DNA of 7,366 bases, taken from an uncultured Clostridia bacterium. Its GTDB lineage: Bacteria; Bacillota; Clostridia; Oscillospirales; Acutalibacteraceae. The translations under genes and the position numbers were made by a program. Every line of letters begins with the position of its first letter. Within the stretch, counting starts at the first letter, position 1. The notes beneath the pieces are model-generated. The model was given only the letters and a program-made list of their open reading frames with translations. It was not told where the DNA came from and did not search any database. The stretch is taken from the NCBI GenBank assembly GCA_947565265.1, contig CANOFK010000047.1, positions 1-7,366 on the forward strand, written 5' to 3'. Of the stretch, positions 5,511 to 7,366 are shown piece by piece.

Positions 5511-7366
5511 CTAAATCTCCCCCGGTACCAGCCGGATGATCTGTTTAAACGGCATCAGTTCCTCATCCGCCTCCTGGGCACGCCGGCAGCGCAGGATGGT
5601 TTCCGCCGTACGCTGCATGGCGGGCACCTGGCTGCGCATCAACTGGTTGGCGTAGATGACCAGGTTCACACCCCGGGCTTTCCACTCGTCCTCTGTTACC
5701 GCGTGAAAGGAGGTGGGGACCACGACCAGCGGCGTCCCTGTATTGTTCTTGCGGAAAGCATCCACAAACGCAAAAATCTCGTCCGCCTCCTTGCGGCGGG
5801 AATGGATCATGATACCGTCCGCCCCGGCCTCTACAAAGGCAAATGCCCGGGCCAGGGCATCATCCATGCCCTGCTCCAGGATCAGGCTCTCGATCCGGGC
5901 GATGATCATGAAGTCCGCAGACTTCTGCGCCCGTTTCCCCGCCGCGATCTTTGCACTAAAATCCGCGATGGACGCCTGGGTCTGCTTGACCTCCGTACCG
6001 AACAGCGAGTTCTTTTTCAGCCCCTGTTTGTCCTCTATGATCACCGCCGACACACCCATTTTTTCCAGTGAGCGCACGGTGTAGACAAAGTGCTCTGTCA
6101 GGCCGCCGGTATCCCCGTCAAAGATAATGGGCTTGGTGGTCACTTCCGTCAGGTCGTCGATGGTGCGGAAACGGGAGGTCATGTCTACCAGTTCGATATC
6201 CGGCTTGCCTTTGGCGGTAGAATCACACAGGCTGGACACCCACATAGCGTCAAAGCTACGGGCCCCCCCGCCATCATGGATGACCGTATTCTCCACAATA
6301 AGCCCCGAAATACCGTCATGGGCCTCCATCGCCGTAACAAGCCCTTTCATGCCCAGCAGTTTCCTGAGCCGGCCCCGGCGGCTGTCCGGCAGGGACAGTT
6401 CCGCCCGGGAGCGCTGCTCCATGGCACTGTATTTTGCATCCTTTGCATAGGGGAACTCTACCAACTGCCCCCCATAGGTGGCCAACGTTTCCAGGACTTC
6501 CCGGCGCAGGGGCTCCTGGAACCCTTCCCGCCAGTCATCCCCGTGGACCACTATATCCGGTTTATGCTCCAAAAGAATAGCCCGATAGCTCAGCTCCCGC
6601 TGCTCCACCACCTGGGCCACGCCCTTTATCCCTGCAAACAGCGCCATCCGCTCTTGGCAGGGCAGCAGCGGGAACCGCTTGTAGGTGGCTACGGTTTCGT
6701 CTGAAAGTACGCCAATGGTCAACCTACCCAGCCCTGCCGCCCGGCGGATAATGGCCATATGGCCGCTATGGAGCATATCTGCCGAGAAACACATATATAC
6801 GCTGCGGCTTTCCAGCCTTTCCAACGCCTCCCTGGCCTGTGTCAGGTCTTCCGGGCAGTCCACCTCCTGGCAGAGCATACTGCCTACATCCAGGGGGGCA
6901 ATATGGCATACCGCCTCATTCAGTGCGTTTTCCGCATAGCAGCCGGTCTGGCCGCCCTCACAAAACTCCACGATTTTGTCCAGCCAGGCACGCCAGTCCG
7001 GCGCCTCCAGCTTATACATTGGCTGGGCTGCCACAGCGTCCTCAAAATACTCTACCCCTACTTTTACGATCTGTCCGGCCTCCAAAACCGCCTTGAAGTC
7101 CTTTTCCGGCAGTGGCTGGGCTGTGCTAACGGCCATGCAGCTACCCGCATGGTGGACGGCCTGCCAGAGCACCTCCCCCTCGAAGGCCAAATCCCCATGG
7201 AGTAACAGTATATCCCCCTCCAGGTACTCTCTGGCACAATATATGGAGTATATGTAGTTGGTTTCGCCGTATTTCTTATTCTGTACGAAGGTATATGCCA
7301 AGGGCAGGGGCAGGCCCCTGCAATACTGCTCAATGGTGTCCCCAAAGGGGCCGGTCGTGATAACCA
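5511..7366 (-). CDS. aepX: Phosphoenolpyruvate mutase with two N-terminal nucleotidyltransferase-like domains (5' end cut by window)
   Basis: The frame is open to the right edge, so the true start is outside; residues are numbered here from a TTG codon at 7301 that is not the start. Three domains follow in order. Before residue ~160 is a MobA/LicC-type NTP transferase (TGPFGDTIEQY, then LLHGDLAF at 33-40, and EVD..EDL..A near 146-156). Residues ~166-300 are a TagD-like cytidylyltransferase (HSGH 178-181, GDDW 254-257). Residues ~312-596 are PEP mutase: W354 and S356, D368, D395/D397 for the metal, the gating loop EDKQGLKKNS 423-432, R469 and H500. These match the catalytic set known from Mytilus PEP mutase, so rearrangement of PEP to phosphonopyruvate is well supported. 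The nucleotidyltransferase part probably activates the downstream phosphonate with CTP; that is inference from domain fusion. It is followed by the reductase after only 3 nt. The cytidylyltransferase domain lacks the usual RTxGIS motif (see findings). Confidence 0.93.
   Translation of the reverse strand, partial: VITTGPFGDTIEQYCRGLPLPLAYTFVQNKKYGETNYIYSIYCAREYLEGDILLLHGDLAFEGEVLWQAVHHAGSCMAVSTAQPLPEKDFKAVLEAGQIVKVGVEYFEDAVAAQPMYKLEAPDWRAWLDKIVEFCEGGQTGCYAENALNEAVCHIAPLDVGSMLCQEVDCPEDLTQAREALERLESRSVYMCFSADMLHSGHMAIIRRAAGLGRLTIGVLSDETVATYKRFPLLPCQERMALFAGIKGVAQVVEQRELSYRAILLEHKPDIVVHGDDWREGFQEPLRREVLETLATYGGQLVEFPYAKDAKYSAMEQRSRAELSLPDSRRGRLRKLLGMKGLVTAMEAHDGISGLIVENTVIHDGGGARSFDAMWVSSLCDSTAKGKPDIELVDMTSRFRTIDDLTEVTTKPIIFDGDTGGLTEHFVYTVRSLEKMGVSAVIIEDKQGLKKNSLFGTEVKQTQASIADFSAKIAAGKRAQKSADFMIIARIESLILEQGMDDALARAFAFVEAGADGIMIHSRRKEADEIFAFVDAFRKNNTGTPLVVVPTSFHAVTEDEWKARGVNLVIYANQLMRSQVPAMQRTAETILRCRRAQEADEELMPFKQIIRLVPGEI
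5517..5523 (-). promoter_or_regulatory. Ribosome binding site of the reductase gene
   Basis: GGGGGAG lies 9 nt before the ATG at 5507. It sits inside the last codons of the PEP mutase gene, whose TAG stop is at 5511-5513. This supports the chosen start and suggests translational coupling. Confidence 0.75.

Noticed and set aside
5448..7205. Long plus-strand open frames opposite the PEP mutase fusion (5448-6071, 6090-6704, 6759-7205)
   Set aside because: They are antisense to a gene with clear catalytic motifs, show no recognisable domain, and are expected from GC-rich codons in the minus-strand gene.
7299..7301. TTG at 7301 as the start of the PEP mutase fusion
   Set aside because: No ribosome site precedes it, and the frame continues open to the window edge with NTP-transferase-like residues (TGPFGDTIEQY). 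The start is outside.
7304..7321. Perfect 8-bp inverted repeat GCAGGGGC/GCCCCTGC with a 2-nt loop, considered as a hairpin or terminator
   Set aside because: It is inside the coding frame (residues CRGLPL), the loop is too short for the full stem, and no T-run follows. Chance in GC-rich DNA is the simpler explanation.

Overview
Seven genes, all on the minus strand, fill this window almost without gaps; both end genes run off it. Read in the direction of transcription (right to left) they are: a nucleotidyltransferase–PEP mutase fusion (5511 to the right edge), an iron-type alcohol dehydrogenase (4470-5507), phosphonopyruvate decarboxylase (3352-4479), a VioA-like sugar aminotransferase (2240-3349), RmlA/RfbA (1346-2230), RmlB/RfbB (320-1321) and the first 99 residues of a NeuD/PglD/VioB-type acetyltransferase (1-297). 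Junctions range from a 10-nt overlap to 24 nt. I see no internal promoter, terminator, RNA gene, mobile element or CRISPR array, and no gene-free stretch over 300 bases. The window is probably the middle of a longer operon.

The genes form two pathways. The first three make a C-P bond: PEP to phosphonopyruvate (PEP mutase), to phosphonoacetaldehyde (ThDP decarboxylase), to probably 2-hydroxyethylphosphonate (Fe-ADH). The PEP mutase also carries two nucleotidyltransferase-like domains, which suggests that the phosphonate is activated as a CMP conjugate for transfer. The other four fit a dTDP-4-amino-sugar route: glucose-1-P to dTDP-glucose (RmlA), to dTDP-4-keto-6-deoxyglucose (RmlB), to dTDP-4-amino-4,6-dideoxyhexose (VioA-like), to the N-acetyl form (VioB/PglD-like). 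That would give dTDP-Qui4NAc or its C4 epimer. RmlC and RmlD are not in the window.

The best single interpretation, which is inference, is part of a surface-glycan locus (capsule, exopolysaccharide or teichoic-acid-like polymer) whose glycan carries a phosphonate ester and an acetamido-dideoxy sugar. The transferases and export machinery would lie outside the window.

The DNA is moderately GC-rich. Several genes have strong purine-rich ribosome binding sites (GGGGGAG, GAGGGGGG, GAGGTGG). This is compatible with a Gram-positive Clostridia-type (Bacillota) anaerobe, but the taxonomic guess is weak and rests on general protein flavour, not a marker gene.
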